Assembly (NCBI GenBank): GCA_006538405.1
Contig: BJKQ01000001.1
Span: forward strand, 372,001 to 436,000
Source of the DNA: Hansfordia pulvinata
Taxonomy: Eukaryota > Ascomycota > Sordariomycetes > Xylariales
DNA: 64,000 nucleotides
Direction of reading: 5' to 3'
Of the stretch, positions 23,035 to 35,294 are shown one piece after another. The notes below the pieces were generated by a model, which saw nothing but the letters and a program-made list of their open reading frames with translations, had not been told where the DNA came from and did not search any database. Positions within the stretch are counted from its first letter, which is position 1. Each line of letters opens with the position of its first letter. The position numbers and the translations under genes were made by a program.

Positions 23035-24400
23035 ATGGCCGAGGCCAACATTGCCGTCGTGTCCTTCGAGCGCTTCCTCCACGGCTCCCACGCGGACCGG
23101 CGGGCGGTCGCCGGCGAGATCTACGATGCCTTCTCTACCGTCGGCTGGGTCTACCTGGTCGACCACGGCATCTCCCAGGCGCGCATCGAGCAGATCTTTT
23201 CTCTGGTGAGCCCGATTTCCTGTCCTTCTCTGTCTCTCTCATTCTTCCGTGTCTTTCCCGTTCCTTCGCAGACTTGGAACTCGACTTGACTTACTTGCCC
23301 ATCTCCTTGACTCGCTCTGTCGCCCCCTCCCCTCCCCACAACCCCACGGACGGAAAGACAAAAAAAGAAGGAAAAAAAGAAGAGGAAGAAAAAAAAGGCT
23401 AAACCACGACCCCCGCGCAGAACAAAGACTTCTTCGACAAGCCCCTCGAGGAGAAGCTGCGGTTCCGCCTGTCGGACCCGGCGGTCAACCAAGGCTACAC
23501 GGCGGACGGGGCCGAGGACAACGGCGGCGGCGTGGACCACAAGGAGTGCTACGAGCACCGCCGCTTCGCCAACCCGCTGTGCCCCGGCGACGACGTCGCG
23601 CCCGGCTTCCGCGCGGCCATGGATGGCTTCTACGCCGAGTGCCACCGCCTGGGCGCCCAGGTCCTGCGCGCCCTGGCCCTGGCCCTGGGCATGGACGACG
23701 AGCGCTTCTTCGACCGCATCACCGCCCGCGCCGACCCCCAGCTGCGCGTCATCCACTACCCGGCCATCGACCGCGCCACCGTCGAGCAGGCCGGCCACGC
23801 CCGCATCACCCCGCACACCGACTTTGGCCTGTGCACCCTGCTGTTTCGTGAGTCTTCTCGCCCTCTTCTCTCTTCCCTGTCTCTTTCTTTCTTTCTTTCT
23901 TTCTTTCTCTTTCTGTCTCCCTCCATCTTTCTTTTGCTTTCCGTCTGTTCCTCTCAACCCTTGCCTTCCCCTCAACCGACTTCGAAAAAAAAGCACAGCT
24001 GCTGACTCGCCCGGACCCTCAAAAAGAGGACTCGGTCGGCGGCCTCGAGGTCGACCCGCAGCACACGGGCGACTTCCGGCCCGTGACGCCGATCCCCGGC
24101 GCCGTCCTCATCAACATCGCCGACCTGCTGCAGCGCCTGACCAACGGCCGGTGCCGGAGCACCCTGCACCGCGTCGTGTCGCCGTCCTCGGGCGGCAACA
24201 GCGGCGGCGGCGGCGACAGCAGCGGCATGCTGCCCGCCCGCTTCTCCATGCCCTTCTTCATCCACCCGGACCCCGAGGCCACCATCGACCCCATCACGCT
24301 CGAGCCCGGCGAGGCCAAGCTCTACGAGCCCGTCAACGCCGGCCAGTGGCGCACCATGCACACCGCCCGCAACTACCGGCTCAACGCGTCGGCCGGGTGA
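23035..24400 (+). CDS. 2-oxoglutarate/Fe(II)-dependent oxygenase (isopenicillin N synthase-like)
   Basis: Exons 23035..23205, 23421..23847 and 24027..24400 give an intact 323-residue protein of the expected size for this superfamily. The N-terminal DIOX_N part is clear (FSTVGWVYLVDHGISQARIE, NKDFFDKPLEEKLRF). The C-terminal double-stranded beta-helix has the iron ligands: His and Asp in ITPHTDFGLCTLLF, and the distal His in STLHRVVSP. The 2-oxoglutarate-binding R-x-S is in PARFSMPFF. The third acceptor (AAAAAG at 24021-24026) is poor in pyrimidines, but it is the only one that keeps QDSVGGLEV, which every family member has. Substrate cannot be told. It is the first of three oxidative genes in a row (with the SDR and P450), so a tailoring role in a small-molecule pathway is possible. 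Confidence 0.9.
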
Positions 24401-25176
24401 TGGCCGTGGGTGCGGATGTGTTTTCTTTTTTTTTTCTTAATGCTTACCTTTTACTGTTTGTTTCTTCTCCCATCGGTTTCAGCAAGCGTTCGATATTCCG
24501 GGTTGGGTTTCTGGAGGTCCTTTGGGTTGAGGGGGGGGGACTTGGCTCGGTTGTGTAATGATTCAGCGTTTCACTTCTCAGAATACAATCAGATGCTGCG
24601 GAGGGTGATGGGCGGACTCTGTTTCTTTTCCACGGGATACAATGCTCTGAGAGGGGGGCTTTCAACAACAAAAGCGCAGCGTCCTGCTCGTCAGGTATCC
24701 GGAAGTAGACCATCTCTTGACACAGACTCGATTCCATTGCAGTGGCTCATGTGTTGAATTGGATCAGGTACATCAATGATGAGTCTCTCAGTCTCATCTG
24801 GAAAGTGCCCAACCCCGTTGCAGAAAGAAGGTGCGACTTGACTTCTCAAGTAACGGATCAGATCTCCCGGTTTAGACATCACAAGCGAGATGGACCTAAG
24901 CCCTCGATCCGTACGTTACGTACAACCATGAAACGGGCGCATACGGACGTACAGCCAGCCCTCTCCTCTACCGGCTCCACGTGAACAGCGTCAACATCCC
25001 AGCCATCCCCCCAGCCGCTCAACAGCAACAGCAGAGTACCGAGGAGAGCCCCGAGATAATCAATTCGTATCGCATTCCCAGAAACTTCAAGCCTATCAAA
25101 CACCCAAAACACACAATGAGCACCAGATCAAACTCCCCCCCCCCCCCCCCCCTCCCCGCCGCCACCACATTTTCTC
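24401..25176. other. Convergent intergenic region
   Basis: Between the oxygenase (+) and the SDR (-). Contains a C18 run at 25135-25152, next to the SDR stop. No gene supported. Confidence 0.5.
25135..25152. repeat. C18 homopolymer
   Basis: Lies about 25 bases beyond the SDR stop codon, in its 3' UTR. Confidence 0.95.
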
Positions 25177-26219
25177 TCACAGCTTAGCCGACCGCCCCCA
25201 GTACCGCGGGTCCTCGAGCCAGCCCCAAACCTCCCTGTCCCCGAGCTCCCCGTTGCTGGCGACGATGCCGCCCTCGGGCCGGAAGTCGGGGCCCGGGTCG
25301 TTGTAGGGGAGGACCCTGCGGGTCGTCCCGGCGCCGACCTCGAGCACCGTGCCCGCCGGGTGCCTGCCCTCGACGCAGGCCAGCATGGCGGCCGCGCACT
25401 CCTGCGGCGTGACCCACGCGTCCCTCGACTGGTCCACGTTCTTGAGCTTCTCCGGGTGGTCCGTCCACAGCGGGGTGCGGACCACGCCGGGGGCGACGGC
25501 GGTCACGCTGACGCCCGCCCGGGCGCCCAGCGGGGCCAGGCACCGGACGAAGCCCGAGATGGCGTGCTTGGCGGCCCCGTAGATGGGCGCGCGGAAGACG
25601 GGCAGCTGCCCGGCCACGGACGAGATGTGGACGACGCGCTTGGGGTTGTGCAGCGAGGCCGGCTCCATCTTGCCCCCCGGCGAGGAGTCCGGAGGGTCCA
25701 GCCACAGCGACAGGGCCAGCTGCGTCGCCCGGATCGGGTGCGTCACGTTGATGTCGAGCGACTTGTACCGGCCCGACGCCTCGCCGTCCCCGCTCTCGGC
25801 CGTCCCCGGCTTGAGCCAGAAGTTGGACCACGTCGGCTCGTACACCCCCGCCCCCGGGCACACCACGTCGAACCTCCCGAACTCGGCCAGCGCCGCCGCG
25901 AACAGCCGCTCCAGCGCCGGCCACGAGGTCACGTCCGTCTCCACGAAGACCGTGCGCGGCTCCGTCGTGGTTGTGGTTGCCGTCGTCGCCGCCGCAGCCG
26001 GGGAGGATGAAGAGCCTTCTTCGTTCTCCTTCTTCTTGCTGTGCCGCGCGTGGAACTCGGCCGCCTCGGGCCGCAGCGACAGGTCCCCCAGCACCACGTT
26101 GCACCCGCGCGAGACGAGCAGCTTGGCGAACTCGAGGTTGATCCCGGACCCGCGCCCGTCACGATCGCCACCTTGCCCGCCACGGAGAAGGGGGCGTCGG
26201 GGATGGGTTGGGCGGCCAT
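25177..26219 (-). CDS. Short-chain dehydrogenase/reductase (15-hydroxyprostaglandin dehydrogenase-like), one apparent break
   Basis: NAD(P)-dependent oxidoreductase of the classical SDR fold. The N-terminus has the Rossmann start AGKVAIVTGAG, continuing as SGINLEFAKLLVSRGCNVVL after a one-base break at about 26141-26152. A cofactor-selecting acidic residue (VVLGDLS), the VETDVTSWPALERLF segment, the catalytic Ser in VVHISSVAGQL and the Tyr-x-x-x-Lys in APIYGAAKHAISGF are all present, as is the PGVVRTPLWTDHPEK loop. A Ser/Ala/Thr-rich low-complexity insert follows the second strand. With one base restored the protein is 347 residues. The single exon runs from the ATG at 26219, the only one before the Rossmann motif. 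Acidic Asp after the second strand suggests NAD rather than NADP. Confidence 0.85.
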
Positions 26220-27561
26220 GGTCGTTTCCTTTTTTTCCCCCTTCTGTTTCTTGTCTGTCTCTTGTGTGTGTGTTTCTTCTTTGGTCCGGGTCTGGGCTGT
26301 TCAAAATGCGTTGTGCACGGGCTATGTGCTGCTTCCGTCACTGGCGGTCTGGCGGTGGTTTCTATTGCTGCTGCAGCTTGGCTGTCCGTCGTAAAGAGAC
26401 TGACAAGAGGGGGTGAGCAAGAGAAAGTGGTCGCGAGACCGTCCGAGCCGCGATTCTTTATAGGCCGCGGTCCGTCCTCGAAACCCGGCCCACGCGCGGT
26501 GGCTCCGGCCACGGGGGGGATGGACGATGTGCAAAGGCAAGGTGCGGTCGGTATAGAGAGGGCAAGTTTCCCGGGGAGGGTCCCCGCCTGCAGGTCAGCC
26601 CCGCCGGAAGGGGAGAATGGAATGGGGGGTCATTGGATGTCCAGTCTTGGGTGTCCAGCGAGGCGAGCGGTGCATCGAGTCGGCTCGCACCCCTCTGGCC
26701 CGAAAATCAGAGATCCATATTATACATAAACCCAGCGGCGTGGGATGTCCCCCGCTCCGCCGCCACGAGAGGCTCTGGCTCGGGCGGTCCACGATCAAGG
26801 AGCGGCGGGAGAGAGTGATGAGAAGGTCCCCGATGGTGCTCGGCTAAGTTGCCCTGTGTCTCTATCTGCTTCGCGAGGGGGCGGGCAGACGGGGCTCCAC
26901 GGGCGGGACGGCAACCCCGACATCGCTCCGCACGAACGCTGTGGGGTTCGCGGCAGTGCGTGGGCCGCGGACGTGGGGTAGGTACGGTAGGTACCTTAGG
27001 TAGTAGCCGGTGCCTCAGCACCAATACGTACGGCGGGCAGCTCACTAAAAAGAAGGAGAACAAGTCTTGGCTGGCGCGGCTAGGCAGCGCCGCAGCTGCA
27101 AATGGGAATGGAAGCGAAGCGCAGGCCGCGTGGGGGAAATGCCAGGGCGGACCCAACAGGGGCCGGGGACGGCCCATGTGCGCGCGGAAGGTCTGGCGAG
27201 CGGTAGTGCTCTCCGGGCAGCGGGGAAATAGGACACCAATTGAAAGTGTAGTAGACTGCTTGCTGTGCGTATAGGCGGGCGCGCCGCGGCCGGATCGGGA
27301 TGCCGGGGGCCGCGCCTAGTATTTCTGCTCTGTTCTGTGGACGTCGAGGATCGAATTAGTGAGACAGTTCTATGGGGTACTGGGCTTGCTGGGCTTTAAG
27401 GCCAACAACCCTGATCTGGTCCGCCCGGTCTTACGAGCCTAAATCACAGACGGCACCCCACACGGCGTTGGTCGGCAGGCATCGTCATCGTTGTCTATTA
27501 TGTATACTCCAGTCATCTATTTCATTCAACATATACCCCGATGAAAGCGATCCCCCGTCTT
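26220..27561. other. Intergenic; SDR promoter and P450 3' flank
   Basis: No supported gene. ACCTTAGGTA palindrome-like motif at 26993, with GTAGGTA repeats before it. Confidence 0.5.
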
Positions 27562-29541
27562 CTAGTTCGCCTCGGTCAACCTCACAAAGCACTGCTGCGG
27601 CTTGGAGATGATAAAGTCGATGGGCAGGAAGCTATCCATGTCCTCGGGGATGGGCTGGAACTCGAAGCTCCAACTCAGCAGCGTCATGACGATGCGGAAC
27701 TCGAGGTACGCCAGCCGGCGCCCGAAGCAGCCCCGCAGCCCGCCCCCGAACGACAACAACGGGCCGGCCTGCTGGTCGAACCCTTCCGCGGCGTCTGCGT
27801 CTGCGTCCGCGCCGCCCTCGCTCTCGCCCTCGTGCGTGATCCACCGCTCCGGGTCGAACGCCTGCGGGTCCATGTCGTCCCAGTTGCCCCGCTTGCGGTT
27901 CGACGACCGGCTCGACTCGCTGCGGGTCGCCTCGTCGACGGGGATCGCCGCCGACGTCAGGCTGGGCCCCTCGACGTTGATGAAGATGTTGGTGCCCTTG
28001 GGGATCCGGTGGCCCAGCACCTGCGTGTCTACCATGGCCTCGCGCAGCACCGACTTGACCGGCGATGTCAGCCGCAGCACCTCCTCCATGAACCCCTCCA
28101 GGTACGGCACCGTCGTCGACGTGATCTCCCCGATCGTCGGCGCCCGCCCCCCTTGGCCGCCGCCGGGTGCGCCCTGCGCAGCGCCTGCCGCAGGCGCTGC
28201 TGTACGTCCGGTAGCCGGCCTAGATGCTTGACCGCCCACTGCACCGAGGTGGAGGTGGTATCATGGCCTGGCGAGGGAAGAAATCGAGTCAGCATGGGCT
28301 CTCGAGGTGTTGGCAGTTTCCAGGTTTTCATTATGGCAGGCACTTACCGGCTCCCACGTATCCCCACAGTTCATCCTTCATCGACACGCTCGAGAGGTCG
28401 GGCTGCCGGCCGGCCTTCTTGGCGGCCTCGGTTTCGCGCTTGATCATGTGGTCGAGGCTGCACTTGACGGCGCCGCCGGCCTCGAGGTGCTCGATGGCGC
28501 GGCGCATGTGCCGGCCCAGGATGGCCTCCTTGGTGGCCAGGGCCTCGCGGATGGAGGCCTTCTTGTTGTTGAACCAGTGGAACAGGCGCGGGCTGGGCGA
28601 CAGGGCCGACTCGCTGATGGCCTCGAACAGCGTCACGTGGACCTGCATCTCCTCGGTGTCGCGGTAGGTCGGGAACACGAACTCGGCGTCGGGGCCGCCG
28701 GCGCCGCGCTTTGGCCCGGGGCCGCTGCCGCCGCTGGAGTCGCCGTCCAGCTGGCGCAGCCGGTCGAAGTACTTGTCGATCAGGCTGCCGTCCTCGTTCT
28801 CGCCGATGGCCGACTCGATGATGATGTCAAAGGCGGTCGCGTGGATGTCGTCGCGGGCCAGGAACGGGCGGCCGCCTGCCAGGCGCGCCTTGAGCCTCCA
28901 CATGTCGATGAACTTGTTGGCGTTTTTGTAAATTTCAGGGCCCGAGACCTGTAGTGAGGGGCGACAAGTCATGTCAGCATAGGCCGGGGATTGGAGATGG
29001 AAAGAAGGACCGAAGGACGCAGGGGACAACCCACCTCGTTCAGAAACTTGGGCGTCATCAGGTCGCGGACCAGCTGGCGGTTGATCTTGAACTGGGGGTC
29101 CGAGGTGGCCATGCTGATGTGGTGGCCGGCGAGGACGCCGCTCATGGCCTCGAGGCTGCGGGTGGAGCGGTCGAACTCCTTGAGGCGGCGCAGCAGGATG
29201 TCGTTGCCCTCGCGGTAATCGGAGATGATGAGGCTGGGCTTGGAGAAGGGCCCGAGGAAGACCTGGGCGACGGGGCTCTGGTGGCGGGTGGTCTGCTGGC
29301 TGAACCAGACGCGGGCGGCGCCGCCGGCCTTCTTGACGGCCATGATCTCGGCGGCGTCGCCCATGATGCGGCGGGCGGCGGCGGGGTTGTAGGGGATACC
29401 GGGGATGGGCCGGGGCAGCGCCCACTGGTAGGCGAGGTAGGCCAGGGCGAGCAGGCCGGCGACGATGGCGCCCGTCGCGTAGGGCAGCGCGGCGAAGGGC
29501 GGGGCCATGGTGGTGATGTTCTGCAGCGGCGGCGTGGACAT
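27562..29541 (-). CDS. Cytochrome P450 monooxygenase (one apparent break)
   Basis: Microsomal haem monooxygenase. Exons on the minus strand are 29541..29035, 28948..28348 and 28267..27562 (GTGGGT and GTAAGT donors; ACTACAG and TCGCCAG acceptors). An N-terminal anchor (ATGAIVAGLLALAYLAYQWA) leads to the Pro-rich hinge RPIPGIPY. The I-helix AGHDTTS is formed exactly across the second splice junction. The ExxR helix is in GFMEEVLRLT and the haem-binding loop is FGGGLRGCFGRRLAY with the Cys ligand. Frame is lost once, in a six-G run at about 28147-28152; one base restores it to 604 residues, slightly long because of Ser/Gly and Asp/Ala inserts. The first ATG before the anchor is chosen, although the frame is open further upstream. 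Substrate unknown; its neighbours are the SDR and 2OG oxygenase. Confidence 0.9.
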
Positions 29542-32107
29542 TGCAGGCGGTGGGCAGGTCGGTCGGTCGATGGGCAGCGCAACACAGCACAGCTCGGCAC
29601 AGCTCAGCACAGCTCGACGCAGAGCGCCGCGGGAGGCGAGGGTCGCGGGCGGGATCGATGCCTCTTTATTGTGCGGAATCCGGACACGAGTCGATCCATA
29701 GTAAGGTAGGGGAGGATAATCGGGGCCCCAGCGGCATGGATGGGAATCGGGCGCCCACTACGACGGGTGCTCGTACGGGTACATCGGATCCTGGGCGGGT
29801 GACCTTGAGCTGCTTCCTCCGCCATCCAATATCGTGAGAGGCAGGTACGACCAGCGCTCGACTGCTCCACAGGTGTAGGTTCAGATACCGACCGAAACTG
29901 GCAAGAGACCTTTCCAACCGGCGCCATGCCACAAGGGGCTTGCGCTGTCGCGTACGAGCATTTCCTGTTGCTGTCCATCTCACACAGTCTTTCGCCCAAT
30001 GTTGGGTGTCTACCTGGAGTACTTACGTGAGGTACTCCTCGACAATGTCCGCCATGGATATCGTACTACCAAGACCGACCGACAACTCCAAGCCGAGGGT
30101 GAAAGCCGATTGACCCACCCCCTATGTCTGTTAGTACGCGCCGATTATCACACGAACCAGTAACCAAGTCGAGGGGGGCATTGCGGTCCGAGAGCCCTCG
30201 GCGCTCTGTTGGGCGCTACGATAGCTCGCAACCCAATAAGTAGAGGTACGGGTAGCTGCCCGGGCGGCCGAGCGAGGGGCTGAGCAGCACACCCACACCC
30301 GCACCGACGCCCTCCGTTACGCCCCCTGCTTCCCCCTTTCACAACAGACGAGGTTGATGACTGATAGGCGCCTGCGAATCATGGGGAGGGGGCCCATATT
30401 CAGAGCAGAGCTTGCGCCATGCCCCGGGCCCAGATACGAGGGCTCGCAGATCCCGGTCATTAAGTGCCATGCCATGTCGTTACGCGTACGATACGGAGAA
30501 TGCGTGACCGCTCAGCTGGGATCGGCGCCAACATCGGGAGCGCCGGAAGAGAACGAGGACTCGTCTGTCGTACGTGCGCCAGAGGTACTCGTATCCTCAG
30601 CTTCTAAGTACTCGTAGCGAGGGTAGTGCGGAATTTCTACTCGGGGAAGAACAGACTGTTGGTTCGCCGGCTAATAAAAAGTCATTGAGTGGCAGTATTC
30701 TGCCCCGATACGAGTCAGGTCAGCAGCCCAGCCGCGTCAAGTCTGGTCGTCGCGGCCTTTTGGTTTCTTGCTAGCTGCGGATTGAAATGAGACACATAGG
30801 AGGTAGACACACAAGCGCGCACGAGTGAAGCGCACCCACGAGTTTTGGAAGTGATTCCACGTGAGGTACTTACCTTAGGTAAAGGAGGTATCTACTTGTA
30901 CGAGCAGGCCAGCTGCGGCTGACAAAAGATGGCGTCGTATCGCTCGATGCACGCAGCTGCAGGGATGACGACAAGGCGGCTTATTATCATGACTATGATT
31001 CTACCAGGCAGGGTGGCATGGCATGGCATGGCACCGCACCGCATGGCAAAGACCCCGAACGCTCCGGGGCGCCGATCTCCCATGTGCTTGGTTCCATACG
31101 TTCCCAGCCCTGCCTTGTGCTCAGCAGGTTTCCAAGATTTCGATTCTCTTCTTCTTCCTCTTCGCATTCTTCTTCTTCGCATTCTTCTTCTTCGCATTCT
31201 ATTCCCAAACCAATGAACGCCAGCCAAATTGGACTTGCCAGGCCTGGTTAGGGTGACTTCCTCTTTATTTTCCACGTTGCCAACCCCGAATCCCGGTCCT
31301 CATGGCCCCAGAACCCTGAAACCCCACCCTCTCAACTCCAAGCTCCTGTCGCTTATCACCTGACAAAGAAAAAAAAGACGTGAAGATAAATACTCGCAAG
31401 TGAACAAAAAGGCTCGCCCACACCCGTCGGTCACGTCAGCTTAGAGCGGAGAGGCTCAGCCACCGCGTGCATGTCAGAGCGTGACATCCATTGTTGAGTG
31501 TGAAGCGGCCGCCAGCGCGTATGTTCTCTCGTCTCTCGCGGCCGCAAGCCCAGGATCCCATCCCCAGCCTTGATAAGGCCCCGCAGTGAGAAGCAAAGAG
31601 GGTGTCCCAGCGTCGAAGGGGGCCTGGGCCTTTTGTCTCTCTCTCTGTTTCCTCTGGAGGTCAGACCCGTCGCGCCCGCGGCCCGAGCGTAGCGCCAGAC
31701 GTCCTCGCGCACGCACAGCAAGCTGCCGGGTTTCCGCCGCACTGCTTCACGCAGCAGGACGAGTCGGCACGGTGTTGTTACGGCCGGCCCTGTCTTCGGG
31801 TTGGAGAGAGAGGAGACAGCCCCGGACATCTCATCCCATCATGTCTGTCTGGGATTGAGAATCCAAAATAAAAAACCAAGTAGCCCAGAATCCCATCTCT
31901 TTCTGCTGCTTTCGGGCGCCCCCGGCGCCGGACCCTTGGGTTGGGATTGGCATTGACCTGCCTGGGATCATCACCCACCCACCCGTGCCCCCGGGGGCAA
32001 AGTGCCCACACTTCGCGCACCCACCGCGGACGCGCGCCGGTAATTCCGCGCATCCACAGAGCAGAAATCGAGGCCGGCCGATCTGTTGATCTAATTGGGG
32101 GAAGGAA

Positions 32108-32130
32108 GGGGGGGGGGGGGGGGGGGGGGG
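32108..32130. repeat. G23 homopolymer
   Basis: Intergenic, about 345 bases beyond the stop of the minus-strand hypothetical gene. Confidence 0.95.
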
Positions 32131-32416
32131 TTCACTCCTCTTCCCTGGGCGCCGACATTTCCGCACCACAGCCGACAAGGGGGGGTCCTGCCCCAGGTGC
32201 CCAGCTGACGAGGGACGCCGTGATGTGTGCGGAGAAGGCGGAGAAGGCGGAATTGATGGTGTAGACCAGGATAATAAAAAAAAAAAATTGCTTGCGCCTG
32301 CGGGTGCGTGGATGCGGCTTCAAGCCCCCCGAGGAGATGACCGTTGTCGTCTTTGGGGGATGGTGTGGTTCCGTCCACCTTCTTCTGCAGCGAAAGCAAG
32401 CGCAACAGACGGCGCG

Positions 32417-32443
32417 GCGCGCGCGCGCGCGCGTGTGTGTGTG
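32417..32443. repeat. Alternating purine-pyrimidine (GC)n(GT)n tract
   Basis: 27 bp of strict G-C then G-T alternation, just 3' of the stop of the minus-strand gene at 32475, so probably in its 3' UTR. Confidence 0.85.
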
Positions 32444-32474
32444 ATTCGGCCCCCGATTACCCCGCCCCTCCTCA

Positions 32475-33170
32475 TCACTCGCATCCGTACCGGTCCTGCT
32501 CGTAGGCCTCGCGCAGGAAGACCTCGAACTCCGTCGGCCCCCTCGTTGCGATTGGCGCGGGCGCGCCGCCGTCGTTGTCTCTCGGGGGCGGCGCCGGCGC
32601 CGGCGCCGGCACGGAGGACCGGGCGCGCCCCCCGCGGCCCATCCTCCTCCACCTCGGGGTGGGCTCCGCCTCCGTCGCGCTGCCGGGCAATGTTGACGAC
32701 GATGACGATGATGACGATGGTGAGGGCGTTGATCCCCGCGCATCGGCCGACGAGGAGGTGCCTGCCGGTGGCGCGGCGCCCGAGGCCTGGAAGCGCGACT
32801 TGAGCGCGGGCATCGACCCTGGCCTGTGCCGCGGCTGCTGCTGCTGCTGCTGCTGGGCTAGGTACGTCGAGGTGGTCGTCTCGAGGTCCATGACGGCGGG
32901 CTCGGGGGCGCGGGGCAGCGGCTTGAAGAGGAGCAGGGAGTCTCGGCGGGGCGGAGGCGGAGGCGGCGGGGTCCGGGTCTGGGACTGGGACTGGGTCGCG
33001 GACGGTCTTCCGGCTCCGTCTCCGGCTCTGGCCGCGGTGGATCTGGTCCCGGCCCGGGTGCGGCGCAGCATGACGAGGCGGATGAGGGCGGCCCGGACCC
33101 GCCGGAGGCTCCACCGCGGGTGCGTGTTCATGATGCAGCCGCGCGCTTGCTTGTCGAGGGCTAGGGTCAT
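32475..33170 (-). CDS. Hypothetical Pro/Ser/Gln-rich protein
   Basis: Single open frame of 231 residues with no stop. The N-terminal 45 residues are basic with regular hydrophobics (RVRAALIRLVMLRRTR), suggesting an amphipathic helix. The middle is low complexity (Pro run, Gln run, Ser run). The last 20 residues (TEFEVFLREAYEQDRYGCE) are ordered and acidic and look like a short conserved motif. No introns are needed. No family recognised. Support comes from strong composition bias restricted to this frame and from sensible termini; the other frames read as shadows. Confidence 0.5.
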   Translation of the reverse strand: MTLALDKQARGCIMNTHPRWSLRRVRAALIRLVMLRRTRAGTRSTAARAGDGAGRPSATQSQSQTRTPPPPPPPRRDSLLLFKPLPRAPEPAVMDLETTTSTYLAQQQQQQQPRHRPGSMPALKSRFQASGAAPPAGTSSSADARGSTPSPSSSSSSSSTLPGSATEAEPTPRWRRMGRGGRARSSVPAPAPAPPPRDNDGGAPAPIATRGPTEFEVFLREAYEQDRYGCE

Positions 33171-34318
33171 GGTGGAGGTGACGGTGACGGTGATGATGGT
33201 AGATGGTTCTAACTGCGGGGGGAGGGGGGGAGGGGTTCGCTCTGCGGAAGGAGACCTGCTCGTTGCGACAGAAGAGGACCTCAGGTGGTCCAGGAGGTAT
33301 CGCGGTCGCAGGCACTCATCTTATACATGGTCTGCCCGCCTGCCGCCCATGCCCCCATCGCGTCCGAGGCAGTGCTGCTCCGCACACGGCGGCCCCAGCA
33401 AGCGTTGGCCCGGGCGAGTTTCTGTAAATTGACCCGGGCACGTCCTCGACTCGTATTCCGTCTGGTCCGGGGGGCCTCGCTCGCAATGGTGACCGCAGGG
33501 GCCGTCGAGTTCGGACGCTTAAGGGGCGTGAAACCGGCCACTGTCAGACGGACGAGAATGGTGACACGGGGATGGAGGAGCCGGGGGGGGGTTTTGCCCT
33601 TTATCGCTTTGGGAACGAAAACCCCGGCCGAACGCCGTCTAAGAGCCTCGACCGCGATCAGAGCCCGCGTTTCAGCTCATCGTGGTCGTGGTCCGGATCT
33701 GCCCCGTGCGTCCAGGCGCAGAGTTCTGGAAAAGTTCGCTGCGTCCGCTCGGGCGTCTTTTGGGGAGGGGCAGAGAAGCGGACTGTGCGCAGCCTGCAAA
33801 CTGCTACACATCCTCGTATTTACTCATACAGGACACAGCAAGACTGACACAGGGCATACAGAACGCGAGCAAAGAGGGCGCGCAGATCAAGACGTCTCTG
33901 AGAAGACCCATCAGTGTTCCCAATAGGTACCTGACGCAGTCGGTGGGCGCTCCGGCTGCGAACCAGCATTTACAGTCCAGCTAGCACTCTAGCCAAGGCC
34001 CATTTGCTTCTGTCTGGGAGAGGGTGGGCTTCCTTATGTCTCGCTCTTTGCGTCCCTCGCCCTGGAAACCAGACTACCTACGTACAGAGGCTTCCGATAT
34101 TCAGAGGCCCCGTTGACAGCAGTGGTGTGATGAGCAAAGTCCATGCAGCCCAGGAAGACAGCCAACTGTCCTGGGCTGCAAAGCGTCATACTTCGTCAGT
34201 CCCGCTTTCCAAGTCGAGCCAGTCGGCAGGTTCAAAGTGACTGTCTTGAATCCTGTAGGGACATGCTCGCAGCCCCGCGGCGGTGACGCCAAAGTGGCCA
34301 GCCGCCCGCGTGCCCCCT
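33171..34318. other. Intergenic; no gene supported
   Basis: 5' flank of the hypothetical gene and 3' flank of the barrel-like gene. Short plus-strand frames at 33203-33984 overlap each other without motifs. Confidence 0.45.
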
Positions 34319-35294
34319 TCACAGCCTCCCGGACAGCGCCTCCCTATACCCCCTGAAGACCACGTGGCCGTACTCGACGTACCCCTGGTGCCCGATGTTC
34401 AGAATGATGAACCGGTTCCTGCCGCTCGGTCAGTGTCTCTTCTCCCTTGGCATCGCGGTCCAGCGATACGCGATCCGGGGAGGGTTTTATCGCCCACCTG
34501 AAGTGCTTAGTGTGATGATAGTCATCTGGCCAAGAGTTGTTTGTGTCAGCATATCATTCAACTGCCGCCTCGGTTTCCCTTCTAACTCTCCCCCTCTTTT
34601 TCATCTTCCCATCCAATGTGTGATGCTCTCGGCCAGACAGTATCAGGAACCGTAACCCACCGTGGTGCTTGACCGACTCCCACGCCACGTAGACGAGGTA
34701 CCCGTCCGGCAGGCCCCCGACGGCCTCGACGACCCGTCCGCCCGTGATGCCCCGGCACCCGTCAACGTGCCGGACCACGTGCGTCCACAGCGGCCAGGCG
34801 CCCGCGTGCCACGCCTCGTCCGTCCCCTTGTAGATGGCCGTCCCGATCGGCTGCCCCAGCATGCCCCGGCCCAGCGGGTCGCCCAGGGCGTGGTTCTCCA
34901 GGTACGCGTGGCGCACCTGGACGTCGCCGGGCCCCGCTGTCGCCGCCGCCGCGGCCGGCTGAGGGCTACTGCTTCCGCCGATGGTGGTGGTGGTGGTCGT
35001 CGTCGTCGTCGTCGTCTTGATGATGATCTCCCCCACCTCCTTCAGGAAGCCCTCGGCGTAGGCCGGCGACGAGAGGAAGGCGACGCAGTCGTCGAGCGTC
35101 GACCGGACCACGTGTACCTGCACCTTCTCGGGCTCCTCGAGCCGGCGGCCCCAGAGGAGCCGGACGAAGCCGGCGCCCGCCTCCAGGTGGTCCAGCGCCC
35201 GCGCCCACGCCCGGCCGGCGGCGCCCGTCGTGTCCTCGAGGTCGGCCTCGGGCGGGGCGTTGAGGTAGAGGATCTGCGTGACTGGCTGGGCCAT
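34319..35294 (-). CDS. Possible dimeric alpha/beta-barrel (ABM-like) protein
   Basis: Exon 1 runs from ATG 35294 (MAQPVTQILYLNAPPEADLE) to about 34661. Exon 2 is 34418..34319, reading RFIILNIGHQGYVEYGHVVF and ending at TGA. The protein appears to have two ferredoxin-like halves, each with a strand such as VQVHVVRSTLDDCVAFL or YLVYVAWESVKHH. They are separated by a Thr tract on a GTC/ACG repeat (about 34999-35020). The halves resemble antibiotic-biosynthesis-monooxygenase or EthD-type barrels; I infer this from pattern only. With the best donor (GTGGGT at 34660) the exon phases miss by one base. Either a base is missing, as in many genes here, or the weaker GTTACG donor at 34656 is used, which is in frame. 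It diverges from homogentisate dioxygenase. Confidence 0.55.

Larger units (their letters stand above)
29542..32474. other. Gene-free 2.9 kb intergenic region
   Basis: No supported gene. Contains TACTCGTA at 30586 and 30609, ACCTTAGGTA at 30872, a TTCTTCTTCGCA tandem repeat (about 31144-31200), a G23 run (32108-32130) and an alternating GC/GT tract (32417-32443). Confidence 0.5.
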
